From the NCBI RefSeq assembly GCF_032362555.1, contig NC_083534.1, forward strand, positions 4,330,001 through 4,394,000: a DNA stretch of 64,000 nucleotides. The letters run 5' to 3'. This DNA comes from Amyelois transitella (lineage: Eukaryota; Arthropoda; Insecta; Lepidoptera; Pyralidae). The notes under the pieces were generated by a model. That model saw only the letters and a list, made by a program, of their open reading frames with translations, was not told the DNA's origin and searched no databases. Shown here in pieces: positions 1 to 10,844 of this stretch. The first letter of the stretch is position 1; every line of letters begins with the position of its first letter. A program made the translations under genes and the position numbers.

Positions 1-101
1 AAGTTTGTAAGCCTATCCCTTAGTCGCCTTTTACGACTTATCCATGGGAAAGATTTGGAGTGGTCCTATTCTTTTTTGTGTTGGTGCCGGGAGTCACACA
101 G
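1..101 (-). mobile_element. Abundant SINE, truncated copy
   Basis: Head part of the dominant SINE of the window. The consensus, read in sense, is GTGCCGTGTGGTTCCCGGCA, an AATAGGACCACTCCATCTC stretch, GATGTCGTAAAAGGCGACTA, CTAGCAACCTGTCACTATTT, CTGTCTACCCCGCAAGGGAT and a TATG tail, about 265 bp in all. Confidence 0.8.
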
Positions 102-110
102 CGTTATTAT

Positions 111-410
111 TTATTTATTTAAAACTTTATTGCACAAAATAAAACAGGATTCGAACCCGGGACCGCCGGTGTCGCAGGCAAGCGTACTACCGCTTCGTCA
201 AAGAGGCCGTAATAATATAGGGAGGGAATAATGAATTTGTTTATATATATCTGGGTGACGTTCTCGGCGGACGTCACAAAAATATAAGATGAAAAAAAAA
301 AAACATAAAATGTAGTAAAAATGTATAAGCATCGTTGTGTTAGTATCTCGTAACAGAAACTTCGAACTTACTTCGAGGCTAACTCGATCTGTGTAATTTG
401 TATACATATA
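111..410 (-). mobile_element. tRNA-derived SINE fragments
   Basis: 148-212 is the tRNA-like head of a second SINE on the minus strand (B box GGTTCGAATCC, A-box region TGACGAAGCGG); 318-410 is its tail part in the other orientation (TCGTAACA... GAGGCTAACTCGATCTGTGT). Not a tRNA gene: the cloverleaf is degenerate. Confidence 0.65.
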
Positions 411-425
411 TGTATTTATTTATCG

Positions 426-633
426 ATACTAATAATATAAAGCTGAAAAGTTTGTTTGTTTGAACGCGCTAATCTCAGGAACTACTGGTTCGAATTGAAA
501 TATTCTTTTTGCGTTGAAAATACCATTTATTGAGGAAGGCTTTAGGCTATATAACATCACGCTGCAACTAAAGCGCGAAGGTCTCTGCCTACCGCTCCGG
601 GAAAGAGGCGTGATTGTTGATTTGTATGTATGT
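426..633 (-). mobile_element. Lep1-type element fused to LINE tail
   Basis: 426-568 is the 5' half of a Lep1-type repeat on the minus strand; it joins abruptly to a 65 bp LINE 3' tail (GTCTCTGCCTACCGCTCCGG... TATGTATGTA) at 569-633. Confidence 0.65.
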
Positions 634-634
634 A

Positions 635-905
635 CTAGCTGTGCCCGCGACTCCGTCCGCGTGGAATAGTTATTTTGGGCATCATTGCAGCCCTCAAGGG
701 TGAATAATTTTCGCCGTGTTCTTTTCACATTTTCCATTACCTATTTCTTCGCTCCTTACAGTTGCAGCGTGATGTTATATAGCCTAAAGCCTTCCTCGAT
801 AATTGGTCTATTCAACACAAAAAGATTATTTCAATTCGAACCAGCACTTCCTGAGATTAGCGCGTTCAAACAATCAAACTCTTCAGCTTTATAATATTAG
901 TATAG
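635..905 (-). mobile_element. Helitron-like Lep1-type element
   Basis: Full copy, minus orientation: 5' TCTATACTAATATTATAAAG, 3' GCGGGCACAGCTAG, inserted between A and T. It ends 22 bp before vezatin exon 928-1113. Other full or partial copies are at 6574-6785, 6915-7090, 8034-8305, 8928-9196, 22085-22352, 43985-44257, 47898-48163, 57695-57966 and 59085-59318. Confidence 0.7.
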
Positions 906-927
906 ATGTATGTACATTTTGTTTCAG

Positions 928-3900
928 TTTCAACCGCTCTATCGTCCTCAAGCTAGTTGCGTACGCGTCACTTCCGTTCATCATCAGAGCGTGCCACCGC
1001 AGCCTTTGTGCCGGATCCCTGACCAGCCTGCTCGCCGCCATGAGACGCTATCTCGCTCTGGCGCGCGCGGCGGCCGCGTGTGCGAGGGAGAGCGCTGCGG
1101 TGCACGCCCAGATGTGAGTTGTCTTTTGATTTTCTCTAGGGAGCGAGCTGCGTTGTTTTTTTTTTAATTCGTCTATATCGCTTGTGAGTTTTTTTGGTTT
1201 TTTCTAGGGAACGCGCCGCGATTTTTTTTTTTAATTGTAAGTATACATGTTATCTCGTCTATATCGCTTGTGAGTTTATTCTTTTTTTAAAACGACTTCA
1301 TAAAAGAAGGACGTTCTCGATTTGAATGTATTTAATTTCTATGGCATCAACCTAAGTAGCATTGCCGACCTCCGTGCTAGTTGAAATATCATGACGATAT
1401 TGTGTGAAACATTGGCTCTTTATGAAGAAGACTTAAAAAGACTGATAGGCCACGCTCAGCTGTTTGGTTTAATGATAGGATCGAGATTCAAATAATGACA
1501 GGTTACTAGCCCATCGCCTTAAAGAAGAATCTCAAGTTTATAAGCCAATCCCTTAGTCGCTTTTTACGACATCCTTGGGAAAGAGATAGAGTGGTCCTAT
1601 TCTTTTGCCGATTGGTGCTGGGAACCACATGGCACTAAATAAATAAAAAATATATAAGTATTAGTTGAAAGTGGACATATACGGAGTTTCTTTTAGTTTT
1701 ATGAGTCACAGTCTGGGTCTGACTCTGGTTCATAAGCAGAGATCGGAATAGGTAGATTGATTTTATGTACTTGCATCATGAATTACCATAGAAAGCATAA
1801 CATGGATAAGCCTCTTTTCCGGGATTCCATTTCAATACTTACACTTACAGTAAACTACATTGTCCGCGGGTAACATAGGACTACAATTTACGTGAACGAA
1901 GTCGGGGGAAAACAGCTACCACTAATTATTCTTCATCCCACTTGTAAAAATTCCGGAAAAAATCTTAATAATTTACAAATCCCGTAATCCCGGGCGGAGG
2001 CATGTCCATATTAATATATACGTTTCAGTTCATTGGCCCCAATTCAATCTACCTATTCCGATATTTATTCATAAGAGAATCCTCAGAGATCAGAAGGTCA
2101 CAAAACTTACATTATCTTCATTATCTGTGTAACTTTTTCCTGCAGCGAGTCAATAACCTCGGTGATATCATCCTGTAACACGCTCCTGGTGCGGCAGCAG
2201 AGCGCCCTGGCGGTGCTGCTGGCCAGGGCGTCGTCGGCGCTGCTCAGCAACACGTGGCTGAGCGCCGAGCACGGCTGGCACCACGTGACGCGCTGCGACG
2301 GTGACCTCACAGTGAGTAGTGTACACACGCACACTTTTTAAGGAGGTCAAATGTGAGCCGGTTTTGAAGGAGGTCACGGAGGTCAAAAGGGAGTCACTTT
2401 AAGGAGGTCACGGAGGTCAAATGGGGTCACTTTTTAGGAGGTCACGGAGGGCAAAATGGAGTCACTTAAAGGAGGTCACGGAGGTCAAATAAGAGTCGCT
2501 TCGGTAGGAATGTCAGGAAAATCATGGAAGTCAGATGGGCGTCGTTTTGTATAGAGGTCAGATGGGAGTAGCATTTTATGGAGGTCACGGAGGTCAGATA
2601 GGAGTTTGTTTTTTAAGGAGGTCGGGAAAGTCACGCAGGTCAGATGAAAGTTGTTTTTCTAAGGAGGTCACGGAGGTCAAACGGGGTCGCTTTGCTAAGC
2701 AGGTAACTTTCCTGCAGAGAGTCAATTACCTCGGTGATATCGTCGTGTCACACGCTCCTGGTGCGGCAGCAGAGCGCCCTGGCGGTGCTGCTGGCCAGGG
2801 CGTCGTCGGCGCTGCTCAGCAACACGTGGCTGAGCGCCGAGCACGGCTGGCACCACGTGACGCGCTGCGACGGTGACCTCACAGTGAGTAGTAGTGTACA
2901 CACACACATACAAACAGCCGCAGTGTCTTTTGCAAGGTCACGTCGCTTTTTGAAGGAGGTCACGGAGGTCAAATGGGAGTCACTTTTTAAGGAGGTCACG
3001 GAGGTCAAATGGGAGTCACTTTAAGGAGGTTACGGAGGTCAAATAAGAGTGGCTTTGGTAGGAATGTCAGGAAAATCACGGAAGTCGTCCTCGTTTTGTA
3101 TGGAAGTCAGATGGGAATCGCTTTTTATGAAGGTCACGGAGGTCAGATAGGAGATTATTTTTTAAGGAGGTTACGGAGGTCAAACAGAAGTCGCTTTGGT
3201 AGGAAGGTCAGGAAAGTCACGGAGGTAAAATGGGAATCACTATGTGTACGTATGTTAATTTGAATATATATGTATTACCAAAAGATTGTCGTTTAGCTCC
3301 CCGCCATGAAGCCTATCTATCTGAATGTGGGCCTTTCAAACTCTTCCAGTCTACAGCAAAGCATAAAGACGTGATTATGTAAATTTAATTATTACTTTCT
3401 CTATTGTTACAGAAAGTACACTATACGTTTCTGGTGGTCCAGTCCACTTTTTTGAAGCACGTAGCTATGGTCCATTTCATACCCCCCTCGCACGCTCGAA
3501 AGGTTCACAAGAATCACAACGAAATACTTTATTGGTTACATTACACTCTCATACCGCAACTAACTGCGGAATTCGTCGAAAACTATGAAAGTCTAGACAG
3601 AATGTACAGGCTGTTGAAAAATTTCAATGTTAGTGATGATGAAAATAAAAAATTAGGTAATGCAGCTATAGATAATTGGCTTTATAGTGATGTACATAGC
3701 GGTGTAGCGAGAACGTGTCTAGAATTGAAATTGAATTTGAACAAATGCAATTCCCTTGATATATTTCTCGATTCGTGCGCTATGAACAATAAAGAATTGA
3801 ATTTGGATGTGCTCGACAAAGATATAGATGATATTGTCGATGGTATAACGAAATGTCTGACCGCGATGCAGAATTCGCAAATACGTTTGCGCAAATTAAA

Positions 3901-5056
3901 AAATAAATTCAACGTGAAAATAGCGGTTGTGGAAAAAGAAAAAGGTGATGAGGAGACGAGTGAAATTTTGAAAATCGAAGATCGAGAGCCGGTAGTTAGG
4001 GATGAGGTTTTTTATTTTGTTAAAACTGTTGACGATGATGTTAAAACTGTGCAGCCAGTTGATTCTGTTACAGCTCCTGGGAAGAAGGAGGTGGAGAACA
4101 CTAAAGTGGTTCTCAGTGAGCTGAGGAGGAAGCTGGGGAAGCGGGAAGATGTAATGCGAGAAAGAGAGAGGCAAGCTCTAGTCAAAACTATGCCGGAATT
4201 CAAAGATAATGTCCCAGAATTCCCAAGGCAGATAAAATTTGAAGAATTCGTCGAAAGGAAAGGAGTGATCAAGAAAATTAAAAAGAAATTAAGAAAAAGA
4301 AGATTGTTTAAGAAATATAGGATACATTCAAGAAAAAATAAACCTATGAAGTACAGATTAAATATTAGGAAATATGAAGTAGATCAAGATATTGATACTC
4401 CTTATTACGAAGCTAATGCAAAGCTTAATGTTAAAAGTAGGCTTGTTACATTTTGTAAAAAAAATAAAAACATAGTTGTAACGAAATGGTGTAAATATGT
4501 GCAAATGCCGACTAATTCGAATAAAAACGAAAAATTTAACAATTCTAATGTGGCGTTAGATCTGAATGCTGATAGCTCTATAGAAAATGCAATGTCTAAC
4601 TTTAAATTTTTAGAAAAAATTACTGACGACGAGTCTAGTTGCGACATCCCTGCTGAAAACGCACATTCTATGTTCAAATTTTCAAAAGTAAATCTAAACG
4701 AATGTAATGAAAATCCGGAATCTAAATTTAAATTTTCAAAGCACGATTTAGAACTAACTCCGACTTCGTCGGACAGCGATTTTGAAATTTCGAAGGAAAA
4801 GCAAATGGCGCTTTTGAAGGACGCGCGGCGTCACAGGGCGGTTCGAAAAAAGAATCATCCCGCCAAACGAGCGTCCATAGACAAAGATGTAGATGAGAGT
4901 TTGAAGCCAATAGAGTATAGTTTCGGGACGGGAATGGCTATGGCGTCCGTGTTACAAGTCAATAATAATGCGAGATTACATAATATGGCGCAAGAAGAGG
5001 TGTTTATTGGTGACGGCGAAGTATCCAATGACAGCGGGAACGATGAAGACGCTTAA
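928..5056 (+). CDS. VEZT: Vezatin, 3' part of gene (partial)
   Basis: Vezatin is a transmembrane protein of adherens junctions that links the cadherin-catenin complex to myosin. I place three exons: 928-1113, 2146-2311 (or its duplicate 2718-2883) and 3413-5056, stop TAA at 5054-5056. Phases agree: exon one ends with AT, completed by the first base of either middle exon, and the middle exon ends in phase 0. The last exon gives about 547 residues. Recognition rests on family features seen in order: a helical block followed by the SRELN-like segment (NNKELNLDVLDKDID), an acidic DEVFYFV segment before a VLSELRRKLG helix, and a C-terminal block with FGTGMAMASVL then EEVFIGDGE, equivalent to the conserved vezatin tail. 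The N-terminus and membrane segments lie upstream of the window. The GC-rich early exons contrast with AT-rich introns. Identification is good; the exact upstream boundary is inferred. Confidence 0.82.
1132..1282 (+). repeat. Short direct duplication after vezatin exon
   Basis: Two imperfect direct copies lie just inside the intron after the exon ending at 1113. Each contains CTAGGGAnCGnGC, a run of T and then CGTCTATATCGCTTGTGAGTT, so a GTGAGT donor-like motif recurs downstream of the true donor at 1114. Confidence 0.7.
1480..1640 (-). mobile_element. Abundant SINE, truncated copy
   Basis: Head and middle of the dominant SINE, in the vezatin intron. The rest of the intron to about 2130 is unique AT-rich sequence without visible features. 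Confidence 0.75.
2335..2700 (+). repeat. Degenerate minisatellite in vezatin intron, block 1
   Basis: Irregular tandem units of roughly 30-40 bp built on AAGGAGGTCACGGAGGTCA followed by a variable AATGGGAGTCACTTT stretch. The block lies between the two copies of the duplicated exon. A second block of the same repeat follows the second copy, so exon and minisatellite were probably duplicated together. Confidence 0.85.
2718..2883 (+). CDS. Duplicated vezatin exon (second copy)
   Basis: This stretch is a near-identical copy of the exon at 2146-2311, 572 bp downstream. Both have a CCTGCAG acceptor, are 166 bp long and end at ACA|GTGAGTAG. The encoded 55 residues differ at one position (N to H in SSCNTLLV versus SSCHTLLV); the other changes are mainly silent. 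Because 166 is not a multiple of three, a transcript containing both copies would lose frame, so only one copy can be used per functional mRNA. It could be a mutually exclusive exon pair, a recent redundant duplication, or an assembly artefact from two haplotypes. Confidence 0.8.
2935..3245 (+). repeat. Degenerate minisatellite in vezatin intron, block 2
   Basis: Same AAGGAGGTCACGGAGGTCA-based units as the block at 2335-2700, in the same order of variants (GGAATGTCAGGAAAATCACGG occurs in both). This supports a segmental duplication of about 570 bp that includes the exon. Confidence 0.85.
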
Positions 5057-5070
5057 ACGAACTTTTTTCA

Positions 5071-5420
5071 TACATACATACATAAAATCACGCCTCTTTG
5101 CCGGAGGGATAGGCAGAGAAAACATCTTTCCACTTGCCACGATCCCTGCATACTTCCTTCGCTTCATCCACATTCATAATTCTATTCATGCAAGCTCGTC
5201 GGTTTCGGTTGACAGGTTGACCTGACCCTTTACCAGGACGTCCTTAATTTGATCAAGATACGTTCGTTTAGGTCTTCCCACTCCGACCTTTCCCTCCACA
5301 CTCTCCTTGTATATCTTTCATTCGTCCTCTCCATATGACCAAATCATCTTAACATACCCTTTTATATTCCTGTAACAACATCTTCTTTCACATCACAACA
5401 TTCTTTCATAAATATTTTCA
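5071..5420 (-). mobile_element. LINE 3' end fragment in vezatin 3' UTR
   Basis: A minus-strand 3' fragment of the non-LTR retrotransposon also seen at 15628-16263 and 33291-33770 (RT C-terminal region, then a TATG-type tail). The tail (CATACATACATA on this strand) starts 15 bp after the vezatin stop codon, so most of the annotated 3' UTR would be retrotransposon sequence. Confidence 0.8.
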
Positions 5421-5726
5421 ACGGCCACGGATACAAGACAATTATGACTAAGGCCTTTCTGAATTTATTAAAATCTTGTGGCCCTGCGTTGTCCTGACAA
5501 TAATGGCAGACTAAAAAAATAATTTAATTCATAATTATGTTCACCTTTTTTCCCAAAAAATATTTTCATATGTTTATGATAATTGAACGCATAAATCCTT
5601 ATAATAATATACTTAAAGAAAACAAATAATAATGTCAATAATAAGTTCTTAATTAACTAATTTAATAGATAATTATTTTAATAATCAGCTGTGATTGTAT
5701 TATTTTTGTAATTTTAATGCCTAATT

Positions 5727-5732
5727 AATAAA
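5727..5732 (+). terminator. Possible vezatin poly(A) signal
   Basis: AATAAA lies 671 bp after the vezatin stop codon in AT-rich sequence. It is the clearest candidate, but LINE-derived sequence intervenes, so the true 3' end is uncertain. Confidence 0.35.
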
Positions 5733-5864
5733 ATGCTAATTCTTAATATGTTTTTTATTTTAATTTTAGGAAAACTACTATTATAAGTAGGTACTACTTA
5801 ATTTTTATTCGGGAAATGTTGACTCGAGATTAGTGTTATAATAAACATACAGTGCTTAAAATGC

Positions 5865-6785
5865 CGTATGATTCCTGGGACTTTAATACAGGACCACTCC
5901 ATGTCTTTCCCGTGGATGTTGTAAAAGGCGACTAAGGGTGTGGCGTTTAGGTAAAACGTCGCAGGTAAGAGAGATGAGAGATAATTTACAGAGCTCTAGA
6001 ATAATTACAACCTTTATTAGCGGACTAGTTTAACTATGTTTAAGAGAGCGTTGGGTTTAGCTATAGTCACGAGATCCAGCAAGAAGCCGGTAGTAGAGGA
6101 TAGCGAGCCATTTAACTAGGTGAGCGCTGAAGTAGACCAAAAATACTAACAAAATCGATGAATATCTGAAATAAATTATTATTCTTATCTATAAATACAT
6201 ACTACATTGAAATATATCTCTACAAATCAAATCAAATAGATAATTATGGCAACCTACAAATATATCTATACCTACTAACATTATGTGTTATGTGTTGTAA
6301 TAGTGCCGTGTGGTTCCCGGCACTATTACAAAAAAGAATAGGACCACTCCATCTCTTTCCCATGGATGTCGTAAAAGGCGACTAAGGGATAGGCTTATAA
6401 ACTTAGGATTCCTCTTTTAGGCGATGGGCTAGCAACCTGTCACTATTTGAATCTCGGTTCTATCATTAAGCCAAATAGCTGAACGTGGCCATTCAGTCTT
6501 TTCAAGACTGTTGGCTCTGTCTACCCCGCAAGGGATATAGACGTGATCATATGTATGTATGTATGTACTAACATTATAAAGCTGAAGAGTTTGTTTGTTT
6601 GAACGCGCTAATCTCAGGAACTACTGGTTCGAATTGAAAAATAATTTTTGTGTTGAATAGACCATTTATCGAGGAAGGCTTTATACAATACGCTGCAAGT
6701 AAAAGAAGCAAAGAAATAATTCATCCTTTAGGGCTTCAATGTTGCCCAAAATAACTATTCTAGTAATTATGCTAGTATAATATAA
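5865..6785 (+). mobile_element. SINE copies and Lep1-type copy
   Basis: A partial SINE (5870-5945), a full SINE (6303-6571) ending in TATGTATGTATG, and a Lep1-type copy on the minus strand (6574-6785). 5950-6300 between them is AT-rich with no feature seen. Confidence 0.75.
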
Positions 6786-7380
6786 GGCACAAATTACACA
6801 GATTGGAGTTAGCCTCGAAGTAACTTCGAGACTTGTGTTACGAGATACTTACTCAACGATACATACATAGATATAGTCACGTCTTTATCCCTTGCAGGGT
6901 AGACAGAACCGTGTTGAATAGACCATTTATCGAGAAAGGTTTTAGGGTATATAACATCACGCTGCAACTATTAGCAGCGAAGAAATAATGGAAAATGTGA
7001 AAAAAACGGGGCAAGTTATTCATCCTTGAGGGCTTCAATGATGCCCAAAATAACTAATCCACGCGGACGAAGTCCCGGGCACAGCTGGTACGTGGAATAA
7101 TATAAATTAAGAAAGTGTAGAAAGATAGTGAGACTTAACCTGATCTATGAAACTGCCTGTAGTCTGGGCTTTTCGTATGTGAACAGGAAGAGCATTCCAC
7201 AGGCACAGTGAAGGAGTGAGAAAATATTTTTTTGATGTAGGTAGTCGTCTTAAGCCATACCTTGGCATTTCAGTATTATCAAGACTGTTGGCTCTGTTCT
7301 GTTGTCTTTTATGGGCATTAGACGTGATTATGTAGGTATGTAATGTGCTTATGTTCATCGGTGATTAAGTATAAGATTAT
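6785..7380 (-). mobile_element. SINE, Lep1-type and LINE 3' fragments
   Basis: tRNA-SINE tail (6785-6855), Lep1-type copy (6915-7090) and a minus-strand piece of another LINE ORF end (7110-7260; GLRRLPTSKKYFLTPSLCLW, NALPVHIRKAQT), the last residues of a jockey-like reverse transcriptase ORF. Confidence 0.65.
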
Positions 7381-7483
7381 TTGTATATCAATTTGTTATT
7401 CCCATTAGATTTCCGTATCAGATTCATCTCCAGTCATTATAGTATCGTTAGAGGTCGTCATTTATAACAAATTAATATTGTTA

Positions 7484-7488
7484 TCAGT
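7484..7488 (+). promoter_or_regulatory. Possible initiator (TCAGT) of clip-protein gene
   Basis: The arthropod initiator TCAGT lies 21 bp upstream of the start codon. It would give a very short 5' UTR. Only the motif and its place support it. Confidence 0.3.
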
Positions 7489-7508
7489 ATTGGTTGAGAT
7501 CCAGCAAA

Positions 7509-9855
7509 ATGTACGCGTTGAATACGTTGTAAGTTTTTATTTATTATATTCGATTTAATTCAGGACAAAATCGATCCAAGTCATACCCATTTGAGAATAT
7601 TTTCCAAACACAAATTTAAAATGTTTTAGGTATTCATTATCAAGGGACATTTCAATATATTTTAATAAGTAATTGTCATAATCTTTTAGTTTTACAAAAT
7701 CGGTTGACGTCAAATAAATAAATTAAAAACTAAGCTTACTGCCGCTTTCAAAGCGTCAATGCAAAAGAAACGGTAACAAACCGCACTGCAGCATTGTCTT
7801 CAACAACGTCAACTTCACAATTATTCAAACTTAGAATTAGAAAAGAAATGATGACGATCACTACATTGCAATGCTTGGGTTGATTTAATTAAAATTAATG
7901 TTATTTATTTAAACTTCATTGCACAAAATACAAATGTATAGCACAATTGGCGGACCTAATGCTAGATACATTATATACCAGTCAACCATTGGATCTGACA
8001 GAGAATTTTATGTGTTATTTGTTTTATATGTTACTAGCTGTACCCGCGACTTCGTCCGCGTGGAAAAGTTATTTTGGGCATCATTGAAGCTCTCAAGGAT
8101 GAATAATGTTCCTCGTTTTTTTCACATTTTCCATTATTTTTTCGCTTCTAATAGTTGCAGCGTGATGTTATATAGCCTAAAGCCTTCCCCGATGAATGGT
8201 CTATTCAACACAAAAAGAATTTATCAATTCGAACCAGTAATTTCTTCTCTTTCAGCGCGTTCAAACAAACGAACAAACTCTTCAGCTTTATAATATTAGT
8301 ATAGATTAAATTTCTTTAGTTTAAAATAAGATAATATTCTCAATTGTTTTTTTAATATTTTTATTTTTAACCAGCCTTCTGTTTATGGTGTGTGGTGTAT
8401 CTTACGGACAGACAAACATTCCGACAGTCCCTGTTACAAATGCGCCGAACAACATCACCACGACATCAACGGCAGCGAACACAACAGGTGATTTTATTAA
8501 ACGTAGATAGATATATACAAGTGCCGTGTGGTTCCCTGCACCAATACAAAAAAGAATACGACCACTCCGTCTCTTTCCCATGCATGTCGTGAAAGGCGAC
8601 TAAGGGATAGGCTTTACAAACTTGGGATTCTTTTTTAGGCGATGGGTTAGCAAGCTGTCACTATTTGATTGCGGGGTAAACAGAGACGAGTCTTGAAAAG
8701 ACTGAAAGGCCACGTTCAGCTGTAATGATGGAATTTAGATTAAAATAGTGACAAGGTGCTAGCGCATCGCCTACAAGAGGAATCTCATGTTTATAAGCCT
8801 ATCCCTTAGTCGCCTTTTACGACATCCATGGGAAACTAAGTTATCTTTTATTATTAATGCTGGGAACTTTGCGGAATCCACCCTCGAGAGTGATCATCAA
8901 AAGAATAGTTCATATTAAATTAAATACTAGCTGTGTTCACGCGACTTCGTCCGCGTGGAATAGTTATTTTGGGCATCATTGAAGCCCTCAAGGATGAATA
9001 ATTTTTCCCCTTTTTTTCACATATTCCATTATTTCTTTGCTCCTTATAGTTGCAGCGTGATGTTATATAGCCTAAAGCCTTCCTCGATAAATGGTCTGTT
9101 CATCGCAAAAAGAATTTTTCAATTCGAACCAGTAGTTCCTGAAATAAGCGCGTTCAAACAAACAAACTTTTCAGCTTTACAATATTAGTACAGATAATGC
9201 ATCTTTCTCTTCTCAGAATTCAATATAGCAGATTCCCTCAACTGCACGACGACTTGGCGGTTCCCAGGAAAGTGTGTGACGAGAACAATGTGTGATAATA
9301 ACACGCCGGCCATCGACCTCACCCCCTACGCTCCAAGGGGAGCGAAAAGGTAATGAGTTTCACGAGGAGTTTATCATTTGTAGGAAGTAAAGTAACAAAG
9401 TTAGTTATTCCTATAGAAGATAGAAGGATTTCACATTCTATTTATCCATTTTTCATACATACATACATATAATCACGTCTATATCCCTTGCGGGGTATAC
9501 AGAGCCAACAGTCTGAAAAAGATTGATAGGCCACGTTCAGCTGTTTGGCTTAATTATAGAATTGAGGTTCAAATAGTGACAGGTTGCTAGCCCATCGCCT
9601 AAAATAAGAATCCCAAGTTTATAAGCCTATTTCTTAATCGCCTTTTACTACATCCATATGAAAGAGATGCAGTGGTCCTATTCTTTTTCCTATTGGTACC
9701 GGGAACCACACGGCACAAATGTTAAATTCTTCTTAATTTACAGGATATGCCCAAAAGGTCAAGTGTGCTGTCCGCTAGACGTCATAGTGACCCAGAACTC
9801 GAACCCGGAACCCTCCAAGACGGACCACCAGTTCGAATTCGATGAAGATGATTAA
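7509..9855 (+). CDS. Small secreted clip-domain protein
   Basis: Four exons join cleanly: 7509-7528, 8375-8487, 9217-9349 and 9744-9855 (stop TAA at 9853-9855), 378 bp, 125 residues. Residues 1-19 form a signal peptide (MYALNTLFLLFMVCGVSYG), followed by a Thr/Asn-rich linker of about 25 residues. The C-terminal half has six cysteines in the clip-domain pattern: NC, GKC, TMC, RIC and the paired VCCP. Clip domains usually precede serine proteases that drive melanisation and Toll signalling in insect haemolymph. Here no protease domain follows; the protein ends in an acidic tail (FEFDEDD). It is therefore a stand-alone clip protein, function unknown, perhaps a modulator of such cascades. The start is chosen because it gives the signal peptide. 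The introns carry SINE and Helitron-like copies. Confidence 0.8.
8034..9717. mobile_element. Repeats inside clip-protein introns
   Basis: Lep1-type copies at 8034-8305 and 8928-9196; SINE copies at 8521-8680 (+), 8673-8880 (-) and 9455-9717 (-). They leave the four exons untouched. Confidence 0.75.
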
Positions 9856-9858
9856 GAC

Positions 9859-9864
9859 AATAAA
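9859..9864 (+). terminator. Poly(A) signal of clip-protein gene
   Basis: AATAAA lies three bases after the stop codon. A second AATAAA-like context is not evident in the next 100 bp. Confidence 0.5.
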
Positions 9865-10029
9865 ATACAAATATATTTTTTATCAAATCTTGTCATTATA
9901 CCTACCTACTCGTATTAACCTTTATAATTGTGTCAAGGGGATTAATTTATAAAAAAAGGTTCCTAATGGCTCAACTAGTTTTGCATATCAGTAAACCCAC
10001 GAGGAAATCGTGAAAGGAGAGGAGTCAGG

Positions 10030-10330
10030 AGTATGCCTTTGACTCAAGGCTTCTCTGAAGGACACCACTGGAGTTGTCATGGGAAGATTAATTTGGACTC
10101 ATGGAACCCCTAATTTAACAGTGGACCTTGGATTGGGCGAGTCAGGTTTTTACACATCCAGTTGCCTGAATGTGCAGGATTCCCTCACCGTAAGAGCATC
10201 GGTTAGTATTCAAACTAATGTGCATAACTTCGAAAATGGCCACGGCCGATGTGGGATTTGAATCTGTGCCTTTTATGCGCATCACGCATTCTAACCGCAC
10301 TTTACCGATACGACCACCGACGCTGTCGAC
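10030..10330 (-). mobile_element. Second tRNA-like SINE family
   Basis: A repeat with TTTTTACACATCCAGTTGCC, CTCACCGTAAGAGCATCGGT and a tRNA-like head on the minus strand (GGTTTGAATCCC in the better copy). Other copies: 18230-18597 and 45410-45670. 9870-10030 is unique AT-rich sequence. Confidence 0.6.
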
Positions 10331-10383
10331 TTTACGTACAACACAATATTAGTTTAAGTAAACTAAAAGTAATTAAATTAACC

Positions 10384-10590
10384 ATACATACATACATAAA
10401 GAACGCCACTTTCCCGGAGGGGTAGGCAGAGACCACATCTTTCCACTTGCCACGATCCCTGCACACTTCTTTCGCTTCATCCACATTCATAACTCTCTTC
10501 ATGCAAGCTCGTCGGTTTCGGGTACTCTTGACCAGACCTTTTGCTAGAACGTCTCAAATTTGATCAAGATACGTTCGTCGAGGCCTTCCA
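10384..10590 (-). mobile_element. LINE 3' tail fragment
   Basis: Same LINE family as 15628-16263; only the tail and the last codons remain. Confidence 0.7.
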
Positions 10591-10844
10591 CATTATTATT
10601 AAGCGATATATAGGTATATGTATACACAACTTGTATCCTATAATAATGAATAAAAATTTTGAATTTTGAATTTGAATTTTAAATTAAATTAACCAACATA
10701 TTGATAAATCACTTTAATAAATAAAAATAAATATCAAAGAAAAAATTGTTAGTTCAAAAACTCAAACACAGATGGCGTTAGTCACGAGTGTTGCCGCTAT
10801 CGCGCAGATTTTCCACTTTTAGCGCGAGTGTTGTCATTGCCGCC

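Noticed and set aside
148..212. tRNA-like sequence with a good B box (also at 12353, 20812, 25800, 30488, 42730 and 51755)
   Set aside because: These are heads of tRNA-derived SINEs: the same SINE body follows each and no intact cloverleaf is seen.
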